DNA of 64,000 nucleotides from Homarus americanus (GCF_018991925.1 NW_024753828.1:1349620-1413619); one strand, 5' to 3'. Numbered from the stretch's first letter, positions 38,183 to 51,185 are shown. Notes: generated by a model from the letters alone, not told the origin. Program-made: numbers and translations.

Positions 38183-38649
38183 GTGTGGCCAATGACTGAT
38201 GTGTGAAATTCCATTTATCAGTCGAGATGAGAAAAAAGATTAGCATGTTCTACCACCACTAAGCACCCTGTGACAGAGCTTCATTATTTTGTGGCAGAAC
38301 ATACTATACAGGCAGTTCCCGGCTTATGTACGTCCGACTTATGGACATCTGTCGATACGAATAAAGTTAAACTTTAAATTTACAATACTTAATACAGTAT
38401 TACCCCGCTTTACACGGTTTCACTTTCCGCGATTTCTCATTTACGCGGTACCTTCCCAGAAATGAACTTTCACTTTCCGCGGTGCATCTACTCATATACG
38501 CGGGTGAAGCATAATTTTTTTATTTAGCTCATAAAATTCATACAAATTACCCGGCCAGAATATAATTTACATTGCTGGAATTCTTACAATATGAATATAA
38601 ACATCATGGATTTTGCATTAGGCATACAAATTTTAGATCTAATGTAATA

Positions 38650-40280
38650 CAGTCGACCCTCGTTAATTCGGACCCCTTTAATCCGGATTTCGGATAATTT
38701 GGACAAAATCTGAACTTTTTTTTTTTTTTTTTTAAGATTTGTAGGAATATTACCTACGCGGACCTTAAGCTAAAATGCTGGTCCACCCACTGCTGGAATA
38801 AAACACCAGCATCTTTTTGGTCAAATGTAACATCTCCACCACTAGTGTGGGGGGGGGATGCAACTTTTAGCTTCAGACAAGAAAAATATTTACCATTTAC
38901 TGCCAGTAAACAATGGAAACGTAAAATTTGTACCAATTAGTAATGAAAAGTTGTGCAGTTCCTTCAGCAAATGAAGCTCACCAACTTACAATAGGCTAAA
39001 TTACCTTACAACGTGTTTTCAGTAGTCTATGTTGAAGTTCTTAGCACAGGCTAACTTATCATATCATATACGGTATCACAGTTCTCATTGATCTACAAAA
39101 ATACCGGTAATAAAAACCTTTTTGATATTTCACACTTAATATAATACCCGGTAATGTACTTCAACCTCCTATTGTTTACAACGACACATGACGCACCACC
39201 AGCTGTTGAGTATCAGCTACACGGTACACGTGTTTTTCGAATCGTTTTCAGTTAAAAAACTGTTACATCACATGTATATTTTACCTTAACTGTGCCTGAA
39301 TGAATATATTCTCGGAAATAAATAGTAGTTTTGCTGAAACGTGATGTATTTTAATGTAAAATAGGATAAAATACATGACGAAAACAAAAGACTTTACCTA
39401 ACCTTCCGATGTTCTAGAGAAGTTACTCATTTTTTTTAATAGTTTTTGTTAAAATATTGTTATATTACAATGGTATTCTATTCATACTGTGCTTGATATA
39501 ATGCATTCACGGAAATGTAATATTTTTGCTGAAATGACGTACGTATTACAGTGGAAAGTGGGATAAAATCGTGACGAAAACAATGACTTTCGCTTTCTTT
39601 CGTTCAAAAGATGTTACCGTAATCGCTTTTCGATTGGGTTTCAGTTAAAAAACTGTTGTATTACAATAATATTCTATCCTAATTGACTTGAATAAATACT
39701 ACGATACCATATTTCTGAATATTTTCATTAAAATTCATCCAAATCATTTTCCTTGTCATCGTCTGCGGCACCAAACAGCTTCTCTCAGTCCTCTCCTTGA
39801 ACAGGGCTAGAGGGTACGTGTTTTTCGAATCGTTTTCAGTTAAAAAACTGTTACATCACACGTATATTTTACCTAAACTGCGCCTGAATGAATATATTCT
39901 CGGAAATAAATAGTAGTTTTGCTGAAACGTGATGTATTTCAATGTAAAATAGGATAAAATACATGACGGAAACAAAAGACTTTACCTAAGCTTCAGATGT
40001 TCTTGAGATCTTATTCGTTTTTTTAATAGTTTTTGGTTAAAATATTGTTATATTACAATGGTATTCTATTCATACTGTGCTCGATATAATGCATTCACGG
40101 AAATGTAATATTTTTGCTGAAATTACGTACGTATTACAGTGAAAAGTGGGATAAAATCGTGACGAAAACAATGACTTTGAAATATAATGCAATATTAACC
40201 CCTAAATCGGTTAATTCGGACAATCGGCTAAAACAGACACCCTTCCCCCCCTATTAGTCCGAATTAACGAGGGTCGACTG
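38650..40280. mobile_element. Tigger-type element, CCTCGTTAATTCGGAC ends, foreign interior
   Basis: Ends CAGTCGACCCTCGTTAATTC and the complement of GAATTAACGAGGGTCGACTG, with TA. The interior is not its own: it matches the CTTAACATACGCGGG family (3370 and 57032 copies), including CAGTAAACAATGGAAACG, CAGTTAAAAAACTGTTACAT and AAAGTGGGATAAAATCGTGA. A block of about 590 bp is present twice (39229 on and 39819 on). Confidence 0.85.
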
Positions 40281-40435
40281 TAATTTGGATTACACAAAGC
40301 AAATATTTTATCGTTTGTGCAAAATATATGAAGTTTACATTCAAAATATTCCCTGACCTGCAAGGAATCCAGAAATGTCAATTATATTATCCTCACTTTA
40401 GTCTGAGGTATTATTTACTACTATACAGTTTTACC

Positions 40436-42046
40436 CCGCCTAACGCGGTTTCACTTAACGCGTTTTCGCATATACGCGGTGCCTTGCCAAAGCTGAACTT
40501 TCACTTAACGCGGATTTTTTCCACAAAATCCACATATACGCGGTGAGTGTCCGAGACGCTATTTTTAGATTTGCCCCACCCGCCACCCTGCCTGACTGCC
40601 TGTTTTAGCTCATAAAATTCATACAAATTACCAGGCCAGAATATAATTTACATTGCTGGAATTCTTATAATTTGGTGATCATTTTGAATATAAACATCAT
40701 ATATTTTGCTTTAAACTTACAATTTTTAGATAAAAATTTTTCTCTAGGTAACTATGGTATCTTTTGTGCAAAATATATGACATTTATATTCAAAATATTC
40801 CTGGTCTTACAAGGAATCCAGCAATGTCAATTATATTATCCTAACTTTAGTTTGAGGTATTATTTATTAAAATTTAGTGGTTATCCCACACATCTCCTTG
40901 GGACGGTTGGTGGGGGGTGGGGGGAGGGAGGGACCGACCGACCATCTGTTACCCTGTGAAGAATTATTATTTTTTTTTATTAACTGAAGATATTTGTTTT
41001 AGCTCATAAAATTCATACAAATTACCCGGTCAGAATATAATTTACATTGCTGGAATTCTTATAATTTGGTGATCATTTTGAATATAAACATCATAGATTT
41101 TGCTTTAAACTTACAATTTTTAAATAAAAATTTTTCTCTAGGTAACTATGGTATCTTTTGTGCAAAATATATGACATTTATATTCAAAATATTCCTGGTC
41201 TTACAAGGAATCCAGCAATGTCAATTATATTATCCTAACTTTAATCTGAGGTATTATTTAATACTAAATATTAAAAACTCTGGAAGGGAGGATTGGTGGG
41301 GGGTGGGGGGGAGGGTTGGGACTGACCGCGCGGTTGGAAGAGGGGGGGAGGCAAGGTGGGGTACTTTGATTGACAGATAGTGTCGTGAAGATTATTTTTT
41401 TTTTATTAACTGAAGATATTTGTTTTAGCTCATAAAATTCATACAAATTACCCGGTCAGAATATAATTTACATTGCTGGAATTCTTATAATTTGGTGATC
41501 ATTTTGAATATAAACATCATATATTTTGCTTTAAACTTACAATTTTTAGATAAAATTTTTTCTCTAGGTAACTATGTTATCTTTTGTGCAAAATATATGA
41601 CATTTATATTCAAAATATTCCTGGTCTTACAAGGAATCCAGCAATGTCAATTATATTTTCCTAACTTTAGTTTGAGGTTATCCCACACATCTCCTTGGGA
41701 CGGTTGGTGGGGGGTGGGGGGGGGAGGGAGGGACCGACCGACCATCTGTTAGCCGGCTGTGTAGTGTGAGAGGGGGAGGGAGTTGAGTCCATTATTTGAA
41801 TGGACATTAACTTGGCGACTGTATTTCTCTATTTCTCTTAAGTATTAATTGTGTGCATGTACCATCATAAAATTAAGATGTTATTTTTACTACAACATAG
41901 TTATGTGCCTTCAAAAAGTGGAGTTTGGGGGTCGGGCCGGTTTCTATTGGAATTAATCCCATATATTCTGTTGTTCACTTAACGCGGATTTCACTTAACG
42001 CGGGACCCTCTGGGTTCAATTGACCGCGTTAAGTGGGGTACAACTG
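40436..42046 (+). mobile_element. Satellite-carrying Tigger-type MITE, three units
   Basis: 1611 bp, nearly the same as 12526-14119. Unit starts at about 40605, 40999 and 41425. Ends CAGTTTTACCCCGCCTAACG and the complement of CGTTAAGTGGGGTACAACTG, with TA on both sides. Confidence 0.9.
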
Positions 42047-42504
42047 TACGTTAAAATCTAGAGTTTTCACCCAAACATTTCTCAGAGAGGTAGGAGCTAG
42101 TGAGCTGGGAAGAGGGGGGGGGATTTGAGTCCATTATTTGAATGGACATTAACCTGGCGACTGTATTTCTCTTAAATATTAATTGTGTGAGCATACCATC
42201 ATAAAATTTAGATGTTATTTTTACTACAACATAGGTATTGTGTCGGAAAAAGTGGAATTTGGGGGTCGGGCCAGTCTCTATTGGAATTAATCCCATATGT
42301 TCTGTTGTTCACTTTACGCGGTTTTCACTTTCCGCGGTACCCTGTGGGTTCAATTGACCGCGTAAATCGGGGTACTACTGTATATATTTTATTTCCCTTA
42401 TAACTAATCTTTTACTTTAATTTACTGTATTTTGTCAGTCTATTTCTTCCTTTCTCTTAAATTAAGTGATTTTTTATGTATATAAGGAGTTCGACTACGA
42501 TATA

Positions 42505-44136
42505 AAGTGAACCCTCACTTTACGCGGTCAATTGAACCCACGGAGGCCCGCGTAAAGTGAACAACATAACATATGGGATTAATTGAAATAGAGACCAGGC
42601 CGACCCCCAAACTCCACTTTTTCCCGACACAATACCTATGTTCAAATAAAAATAACATCTTAATTTTATGATGGTACGCACACACAATTAATATTTAAGA
42701 GAAATAGCGAAATACAGACGCCAAGATAATGTCCATTCAAATAATGGACTCAACTCCCATCTTATCACACTCGCTGGCTCCTCCCTCTCTGAGAAATGTT
42801 TGGGGGAAAACACTAGATTTTAAGGTACAGTAATAAATAATACCTCAAACTAAAGTTAGGATAATATAATTGAATTGCTGGATTCCTTGCAAGACCAGGA
42901 ATATTTTGAATATACATGTCATATATTTTGCACAAAAGATAACGTATTTGCTCTGAGTAAACAAAATACTTACATTAGATCTAAAATTTGTATGTCTAAT
43001 GCAAAATCTATGCTGTTTATATTCAAAATGATCATCAAATTGTAAGAATTCCAGCAATGTATATTATATTCTGGCCGGGTAATTTGTATGAATTTTATGA
43101 GCCCAAAAAAATATCTTCAATAAATAAAAAAAATATACTTCACCCAAACACAATCTGTCTATCAAAATACCCCACCTCCGGCTCCCCCCTTCTTCCCACC
43201 ATCGCTGGGTCCCCACCTCCCCTCCCTACCAGAAAAATGTTTGGGAGAAAACAGCATATTTACATTTTTAGTAATAAATAATACCTCAGACTAAAGTTAG
43301 GATAATATAATTGACATTGCTGGATTCCTTGCAAGACCAGGAATATTTTGAATACACACGTCATATATTTTGCACAAAAGATAACATATTTGCTCTGAGT
43401 AAACAAAATACTTACATTAGATCTAAATTTGTATGTCTAATGCAAAATCTATGATGTTTATATTCAAAATGATCATCAAACTGTAAGAATTCCAGCAATG
43501 TAAATTATATTCTGGCCGGGTAATTTGTATGAATTTTATGAGCTAAAACAAATATCTTCAATAAATAAAAAAAATATACTTACCCAAACACAATCTGTCT
43601 ATCAAAATACCCCACCTCCGGCTCCCCCCCTCTTCCCACGTGCTCCCTGGGTCCCTCCCTAGCCCTCACCTCCACCTTCCTTCCCTACCAGAGAAATGTT
43701 TGGGATAAAACAGTATATTTACATTTTTAGTAATAAATAATACCTCAGACTAAAGTTAGGATAATATAATTGACATTGCTGGATTCCTTGCAAGAACAGT
43801 AATATTTTGAATACACACGTCATATATTTTGCACAAAAGATAACATATTTGCTGTGAGTAAACAAAATACTTGCATTACATCTAAAATTTGTATGTCTAA
43901 TGCAAAGTCTATGATGTTTATATTCAAAATGATCATCAAATTGTAAGAATTCCAGCAATGTAAATTATATTCTGGCCGGGTAATTTGTATGAATTTCATG
44001 AACTAAATAAAAAAATTATACTTCACCCGCGTATATGAGTTGATGCACCGCGTAAAGTGGGAATTCCGGTTCTGGCAGGGTACCGTGTAAATGTAGAAAC
44101 ACGTAAAAAAAAACTGCGTAAAGAGGGGTACTACTG
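42505..44136 (-). mobile_element. Satellite-carrying Tigger-type MITE, reversed, three units
   Basis: Reverse-strand member. The left end has decayed (AAGTGAACCCTCACTTTACG, CAG changed to AAG), and the right end is GTAAAGAGGGGTACTACTG plus TA. Units lie at about 42838-43100, 43265-43555 and 43728-44010. Its right TA is shared with the next element. Confidence 0.85.
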
Positions 44137-44555
44137 TACAGCAATACCCCGATGTACGCGGTTCCCGTTCACGCGTTTCCACGTTTACGCGGTACCCCGC
44201 CAGAACCGGAATTCCCACTTTACGGAGTGCATCTACTCATATACGCGGAGAGCGGCTGGCGGCCCTGCCGCGCCGCCACTTTTGGATTCAAACCTCCAGC
44301 CATCCCGCCATGCTTGGGCAAGCGGCGCGAGTAGGTTGCGCAGTGGATCCCTCTGTTGCGTTATCGCTGACGTCATATGAAGTATTGGACTGTGATTGGG
44401 CCAGGCATCCTTACCTCCCTCCGCCGCTAGCTGTGATTGGTTTAATATAATATGACGTGCCTTCCCGCTGGCGAGTAGAAGGCGCTTGACCTAGCCGCGT
44501 CAGTTACATCCCTCCCGGCCACACCGTGTATACAGGTATCTATTGTTCCGTAAGA

Positions 44556-46329
44556 ATGGCTGCTGCCAGACCACCACCACCACAGAAAAACCTTGCATTA
44601 CCTGGACCCAGCCGTCCTAAGCCAAAGAAGATACAACGTGCCATAAGTTACGAGGTGAAGTACAGTATAATACAAGAGTTAGAAAAAGGAACAAGACAGG
44701 TTGATCTCGCGTGCCAGCATGGTGTTAACGATTCTACGATCCGGACGATCAAGAAGGATGCAGCCAAGATAAAAGAACACATGAACATCATAAAGTCTGC
44801 AGGTGCTTCAATGATCAAGTATTGCCAGAACAAGGTGCTTCTCAAGACAGAAAATTTAAATGTGTGTTACTTGATTCATCAGGCAAGACGGAACATGGCT
44901 GTCGACACTCGGTCAGTTGAGGAGTACGCACGTTAACTGTATGCAGCAGTGTCACATAAGATGGGAATTGCAGAGACCAAACCCTTCAATGCTTCCTCTG
45001 GGTGGCTGCACAAGTTTAAGAAGAGGAACAAGATCACCAACATTAACATTGGTGGTGAAGAAGCGAGTGCTGACCGTGTTGATGCTAGGGATTTTCCTCC
45101 GTTCTTACGTGAGATTATGGAGGAAGGACAGTACACTGACAACCAGGTGTTCAACATGGATGAATCCGGTCTGTTTTGGAAAAAGCTACCTTCCAAGACC
45201 GTCGTTGTCCACTCTTTAGCAAGTGTCGGGGCCGGAAGTTGCAGAAGGAGCACATCACCATCCTGTTTACCACCAATGCCTCCGGTTCCTGTAAACTCAA
45301 GTTATCGGTGATCCACACAGCCTGGAAGCCACACGCCTACAAGAACATGGACATGACCAAGCTAAATGTCCACTGGCTGACCGCACGTAAGGCGTGGATG
45401 TTCTCTGCTCTGTCCCTCTCCTGGTTTGATGACTGTTTAGTTCCCGACGTGAAGAAATTCTGTGAGCAACAAAATGTTCCATTCAAGATTTTGTTGCTCC
45501 TTGACAACGCACCAGGACACTCGCCCCTACTGTTGGATCGTCACCCCAACGTAAAAGTAGTCTTCCCCCCCTCCCAACACTACGTCAATAATCCAGCCCA
45601 TGGACCAAGAATTAATCTGCAATGTGAAAGCTGCATACTCTGCAAAGAAGTTTAAGCTCCTGAACGACTGGACCAACACCAAGGATGAGTTGCGTAACCT
45701 GGGTGACACCGATAGCAAGAGCGACGAGGACGAGGAACACTTTTGGAGGAAATTTAACGTCAAGACAGCTGTGGACTTCTTGGTGGAGGCATGGGATCAG
45801 CTGTCTGTAGCAATGGTTTGTCACGCATGGAGACATGTGTTGCAAGGTATCCCAGGTGGGAGGCAGAGTCAACCTGTGACTGGTGAGGTTCAGTCTGTTG
45901 CAGTAGCAGTGGACCTTGCCAGAGAAGCTGCGCGGAGTGTTACAGCTGCAGGCTTCTCCAAGACCAACAACGAAAGCATTCTGGAGGTGATCAGGGATCC
46001 TGAGGTGACTGCCGACGAGATGTTAGAAGACGATCACATCAGTGAAGAGGCAGGCGGTGCGTCATCCCGAGAAGAACACAAGTTAACGCATGGTAATGTT
46101 AGGGGTGCCATCGAGTGTGCAGAGAAACTGAAGCTCCTCCTTTTGAGTCGACCCTAACGATAACCGGTATGAAGTCTTCACTACCCAGCTGTTGCAGGCT
46201 ATGGAGCCGTACATCAAGGTGTATCACGACAACATCAACACAAGCCATCAACAAAGAATTACCGACTTCTTCGCCCGCAACCCACCACAGCCAGCCCAAG
46301 CCAGTGATAGTGACAGTGATGGTGACTGA
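44556..46329 (+). pseudogene. pogo/Tigger transposase, broken
   Basis: DNA transposase that would cut and paste the element around it. It starts MAAARPPPPQKNLALPGP. The psq/CENP-B helix-turn-helix is at residues ~30-75 (ISYEVKYSIIQELEKGTRQV, then DSTIRTIKKDAAKI), followed by a second DNA-binding helix domain (GWLHKFKKRNKI). The DDE_1 catalytic core shows NMDESGLFWKK (first D), LLLDNAPGH (second D) and PMDQELICNVKAAY (third D). The C-terminus is HQQRITDFFARNPPQPAQ plus an S/D-rich tail, ending at TGA 46327-46329. Breaks: in-frame TAA at 44934-44936, and frame changes near 45200, 45580 and 46145. All three catalytic acids remain, so decay is recent. QQRITDFF (46249-46272) is a textbook PCNA-binding box. 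Confidence 0.92.
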
Positions 46330-46469
46330 GGGATTTGTCAGGGAGGCCCTGACAAATGTGGAGGACAGTGATGGTGACTCACCTGAGGGCCAGTAGTCTG
46401 CCCTCTGCCTCGGAACCAGCCGCCATTCCCGTACGCCGACCCATCTCTTCTACTAACGTAAGTGTTAAA

Positions 46470-46600
46470 CCTAACCTTGATTTTTCCTAACATAACCTAA
46501 CCTTAGGTAATTGTTAAACCTTAATTTTTAAAACATAACCTACCTAAAGTAAGTGTTAAACCTTGATTTTTTCTAACCTAACCTAACCTGACGTAAGTGT
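46470..46600. repeat. TTAGG-like repeats in the transposon 3' region
   Basis: Repeats of AACCTAACCTT and GTAAGTGTTAAACCTTGATT, 3-4 imperfect copies. Confidence 0.7.
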
Positions 46601-47228
46601 TAAACCTTGATTTTTCTTTCACCTGGTTCAGTAAATTATTCTCTTATTGATATTTCTCTTCTATATTATGTGTGTGTGCATACAATCATAAAGTTAGGAT
46701 GTTATTTTTACTACAACGTACGTATCCCATGTGTTCTGTTGTTCCATTTACGCGTTTCTCGTTTTACGCGGGCCACCGCGGATTCAATTGACCGCGTAAA
46801 TCGGGGTATTACTGTAGTGGGATTTTAAACATTCTTCTGTAAGTACAGTAAGCACATTGGGTATATGGTTCAACTTAAGTACATTTTCAACTTCAGAATA
46901 TCTATAGAAACGGAACTCATACGTAACCCGGGGACTGCTTTAACCTACAAACAGTTTTCTCACTGAACCGGTGGGGATTCAAGACACGAGATGAACTCTA
47001 GCAAGGTACACAGGTCTTGAATCACCACAACCATAAGGGTTTACACTTAAACTCTTCAGCTCCATCTTGGTCATTCACCTTATTCCCTCTTGTATAAAAT
47101 AAAATTTCACACATCAAACCTTCATTTACAATGTGTGGGTCTTCAACTCGTCTCCTAAACAAGGAACACATCTAACAAAGTAATAAATGAGGGTTGACCT
47201 GAAGTATTGTACTCCTTCAGAAAATATA

Positions 47229-48320
47229 CAGTCGACCCTCGTTAATTCGGACCCCTTTAATCCGGATTTCGGATAATTCGGAGGAAATCTGAACTGTCCG
47301 TATCAAATTTCTAGTTCTGGGATTGTCCCAGTTGCAATTTCAAATTCTGTGTCACTTCTAAGGATTAATGAAGTCTCTGGTGCACTCTAAGATTAAGAGA
47401 AAATGGACGACTCAGGCGTCCTGAAGTGAGAGAAAACGGACTCCTATGACGGGGCACTCATATAAAGAGACATGGCTACATGTTTTGTGGACTACCCACT
47501 GTACAGTATCCTTTTCATCACTTTGTAATAAACCTAGTCATGCCTGTGTGTGTTTCTGATAATTACCATAACATTATATCTTTAGTGGGACTGAATGAAA
47601 GCGGTTGTACGAACACAAGGACTCACACATGCCACTCAGAGTGACAGACTTGACAAGTTTTACCAACCATAAAGACAGTTGAAGCTTTAAACATCACTCA
47701 CAATGGATCTTGAATATTCCAAATGTAATCAGATATACCTAAGTTGCCTCAACAATTGCAACCCCAGTTGCAATATCAAATTCTGTGTCACTTCTAAGAA
47801 ATAATGAAGTCTCTGGTGCACTCTAAGATTGAGAGAAAACGGACGACTCAGGCGTCCTGAAGTGGTGGGCAAAAATGTAATAGTAATAATAATTTTAATA
47901 ATAATAATTATCCATAGTAAATAAAATTTTTAATTAAAATACTGTACACCAAAATAAAATAATAATGATAAAAATAATAATAGTAATAATAAAATATAAA
48001 AATAAAAATAATAATAACAATAATAATAATAATAATAATAATAATGTAATAAAATAATAATAATAAAGAAATACAAGAATAAAAAAAAGATTGAAAGTGA
48101 GAAATGCGACCTAGACCCATGAATTATTATTACAGTATAATTATTATTACGTGTTATTATTATTATTATTATATTCCCAGGCCCCGATGTAGGTCAGTGA
48201 TCTATGCCCGGTGGTCTTATAGGAAAGAAAAAAAAAAAAAAAAAAAAAAAAATTCTGAAAACCGAAACATTCCGAAATGCCTCTGGCCTCAAGGATTTCG
48301 GATAAGGGATTGTCAACCTG
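47229..48320. mobile_element. Tigger-type element with unlike ends
   Basis: The left end is CAGTCGACCCTCGTTAATTC, as at 38650. The right end is GATAAGGGATTGTCAACCTG plus TA, preceded by CCGAAATGCCTCTGGCC. The two termini are not complements, so this may be two truncated elements. A ~115-bp direct repeat (CTGGTGCACTCTAAGATT; GACTCAGGCGTCCTGAAGTG) occurs at 47325-47445 and 47758-47870. An (AAT)n region fills 47875-48070, and a copy of the GC-rich dispersed repeat lies at 48170-48235. Confidence 0.5.
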
Positions 48321-48835
48321 TATCTTATAAGAATTCCAGTAATGTGAATTATATTCTCCCCGGTCAGTTCAGTGACATTTTATAAGAGAAAAACTATATA
48401 GTGTGTTATAGTGACCCCTGTTGTAAGCTGGTCTACTGAAAGCTCTCACACGAACGCATCTTGAGTAAACAACCTTCTGGTACAGCTTATCCTTTTATTT
48501 TCAAGTCATGTTACAAATCACATACATTATTGTATTTTTCTCTATTAATGAAGACGTTATATTAATCATGTTGAACCATAAACCATAAGAGGCCAATCAT
48601 ATGAGAATATAATACTGAATCAATAAATAAATAAACCTGACAAATGTGGCAACACCTGATCAGCCCCAATCTGCTTACAGTCTTAGTTCTCAGTAGGCCT
48701 ATTGCAAATCTGATTAGACCACTGTACAGTATTCAGTAAGTGTTGTTCATTTCATAAGATTTTTTTTATCTAATCTTCCCCATATTTTATTTATTTATTT
48801 TTTTAAGTACAGTATATTTGGTGAACAGAGCATCT
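48321..48835. other. Foldback-repeat fragment, then unassigned
   Basis: 48321-48400 matches the foldback family (TATAAGAATTCCAGTAATGT; ATTATATTCTCCCCGG). No gene seen in the rest. Confidence 0.5.
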
Positions 48836-48892
48836 CAGTCCGAAAAAAGCGAATTCTGATTTATTGAAGTCCGATTTATCGAGGTTTTACTG
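48836..48892. mobile_element. Right end of a Tigger-type element
   Basis: CCGATTTATCGAGGTTTTAC followed by TG and TA; the complement would be a CAGTAAAACCTCGATAAATC start. No mate found. Confidence 0.45.
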
Positions 48893-49094
48893 TACAGTAT
48901 ACCATATAACTCTGCCTACAAGGCGACGGGGTGCATAAAACGACCCCCAAAATTTCCATTTAAAAATTAACTTTTGAGCTCTATTCGCAGTATAAGACCG
49001 GTACCCCAAATGTGACACTTAACCATTGGGAGCTTACTGACCCAGTAGTCCTTTACCAACCATCCCATTGACCAGTGCTGTTTACACATCCTTG

Positions 49095-49340
49095 GTTTTT
49101 TTAAAATAAGGCCAATTCACTTCAAGTAATGGCATCAAATGTTACCGGTTGGTGTAGTGTAAACACTAGTGACTCACTTAAGTGTCTTATTTAACTGGAA
49201 CTAATGTCGGTGTCGAGTAAAATTTTTCCATTTACTTGCAATGGATTTACCGATTTATTTGTTTATTTATTTATTTATAACATACTGTAATATATTAAAC
49301 ACACTGCAAGTATTTTCTTTAATTTATAAGCTTGCTTCAT
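49095..49340. repeat. Dispersed repeat shared with 55645-55890
   Basis: Colinear match: AAGGCCAATTCACTTCAAGT, GTGTAAACACTAGTGACTCA, AACTGGAACTAATGTCGGTG and TGCAAGTATTTTCTTTAATT. Confidence 0.8.
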
Positions 49341-49555
49341 GAGAGACAATCGGTGGTGGGACTGTTCCGACTGCTTACACCAGCTACAGTATTCTAATTC
49401 ATAAGTGTTTCATTAGGATTTGAGTGAAAAAGATTACTGTACATACTTACTACATACACTTATTACACAAATATATATATATATATATATATTATCAAGA
49501 TTTATCTTATCCATATTTTCATTATATATTTACATGAAATATATATATATATATA

Positions 49556-51185
49556 TTAGTACCCCACTTTAACGGTCAATAAAACTCAGAGGGTACCGTG
49601 TTAAGTGAAAAACCGTTAAGTGAACAACAGAACATATGGGATTAATTCCAATAGAAACCGGCCCGACCCCCAAACTCCACTTTTTGACGACACATAACTA
49701 TGTTGTAGTAAAAATAACATCTTAATTTTATGATGGTACATGCACACAATTAATACTTAAGAGAAATAGAGAAATACAGTCGCCAAGTTAATGTCCATTC
49801 AAATAATGGACTCAACTCCCTCCCCCTCTTCTCACACTACACTGCTGGCTCTTCCCCCTCTGAGAAATTTTTGGGGGAAAACCACTAAATTTTAATAAAT
49901 AATACCTCAAACTAAAGTTAGGATAATACAATTGACATTGCTGGATTCCTTGTAAGACCAGGAATATTTTGAATATAAATGTCATATATTTTGCACAAAA
50001 GATAACATATTTACTCAGAGAAAACATTTTATCTAAAATTTGTATGTCTAATGCAAAATATATGATGTTTATATTCAAAATGATCACCAAATTGTAAGAA
50101 TTCCAGCAATGTAAATTATATTCTGGCAGGGTAATTTGTATGAATTTTATGAGCTAAAACAAATATCTTCAGTTAATAAAAAAAAAATAATATTCTTCAC
50201 GACACTATCTGTCAATCAAAGTACCCCAACTTGCCTCCCTCCTCTTCCAACTGCCCGGTCAGTCCCAACCCTCCCCCCCACCCCCCACCAATCCTCCCTT
50301 CAAGAGATGTTGGATGAAAAACTAAATTTTAACATTTTGTATTAAATAATACCTCAGATTAAAGTTAGGATAATATAATTGACATTGCTGGATTCCTTGT
50401 AAGACCAGGAATATTTTAAATATAAATGTCATATATTTTGCACAAAAGAGAACATATTTACTCAGAGTAAACATTTTATCTAAAATTTGTATGTCTAATG
50501 CAAAATCTATGATGTTTATATTCAAAATGATCATCAAATTATAAGAATTCCAGCAATGTAAATTATATTCTGACCGGGTAATTTGTATGAATTTTATGAG
50601 CTAAAACAAATATCTTCAGTTAATAAAAAAAAAAAAATATTCTTCACAGGGTAACAGATGGTCGGTCGGTCCCTCCCTCCCCCCCACCCCCCACCAACCG
50701 TCCCAAGGAGATGTGTGGGAAAACCAGAATATTTAACTTTTTAGTAATAAATAATACCTCAAACTAAAGTTAGGATAATATAATTGACATTGCTGGATTC
50801 CTTGTAAGACCAGGAATATTTTGAATACAAATGTCATATATTTTGCACAAAAAATAACATATTTACTCAGAATAAACATTATATCTAAAATTTGTATGTC
50901 TAATGCAAAATCTATGATGTTTATATTCAAAATGATCATCATATTGTAAGAATTCCAGCAATGTAAATTATATTCTGGCGGGTAATTTGTATAGATTTTA
51001 TAGTACTAAAACAGGCAGTCAGGCAGAATTGGTAGTGGGGCAAAATCTAAAAATAGCATCTCGAGCCGGACACTCACCGCGTATATGTGGAAAAAATCTG
51101 TGTTAAGTGAAAGTTCAGCTCTGGCAAGGCACCGCGTATATGCGAAAACGCGCTAAGTGAAACTGCGTTAGGCGGGGTAATACTG
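49556..51185 (-). mobile_element. Satellite-carrying Tigger-type MITE, reversed, three units
   Basis: The left terminus has decayed (GTACCCCACTTTAACGGTC). The right end is GCGTTAGGCGGGGTAATACTG. Unit junctions (GAGCTAAAACAAATATCTTC) lie at about 50150 and 50600, with a third at 51000. C-rich linkers are at 50262-50292 and 50673-50690. Confidence 0.85.

Larger units (their letters stand above)
38395..42380 (+). mobile_element. Satellite-type MITE carrying two nested elements
   Basis: Ends are CAGTATTACCCCGCTTTACA and the complement of CGTAAATCGGGGTACTACTG, flanked by TA. One satellite unit is split: its first part (38526-38648) is cut by the element at 38650-40280 and continues at 40283. A second element of its own family (40436-42046) is inserted after the unit. 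The 3' zone resumes at 42049. Confidence 0.82.
44139..46814 (+). mobile_element. Near full-length Tigger transposon
   Basis: 2676 bp. Ends are CAGCAATACCCCGATGTACG and the complement of CGTAAATCGGGGTATTACTG, flanked by TA. It contains the transposase described next, a 3' UTR with TTAGG-like repeats (46470-46600) and the GAAACGTTTACGCGG-style terminal zones shared with the MITEs. It is the only element in the window with all transposase domains still recognisable, and a likely relative of the source of the 641-bp MITEs. Confidence 0.9.
38309..46941. mobile_element. Outer Tigger-type element split by insertions
   Basis: The left end, CAGGCAGTTCCCGGCTTATG at 38309, and the near-complement GTAACCCGGGGACTGC at about 46922-46937 look like two ends of one element. 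Between them, removing three adjacent insertions (38395-42380, 42505-44136, 44139-46814) leaves only ~330 bp, a plausible MITE. The right terminus is mutated. That both ends come from one insertion is an inference. Confidence 0.5.
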
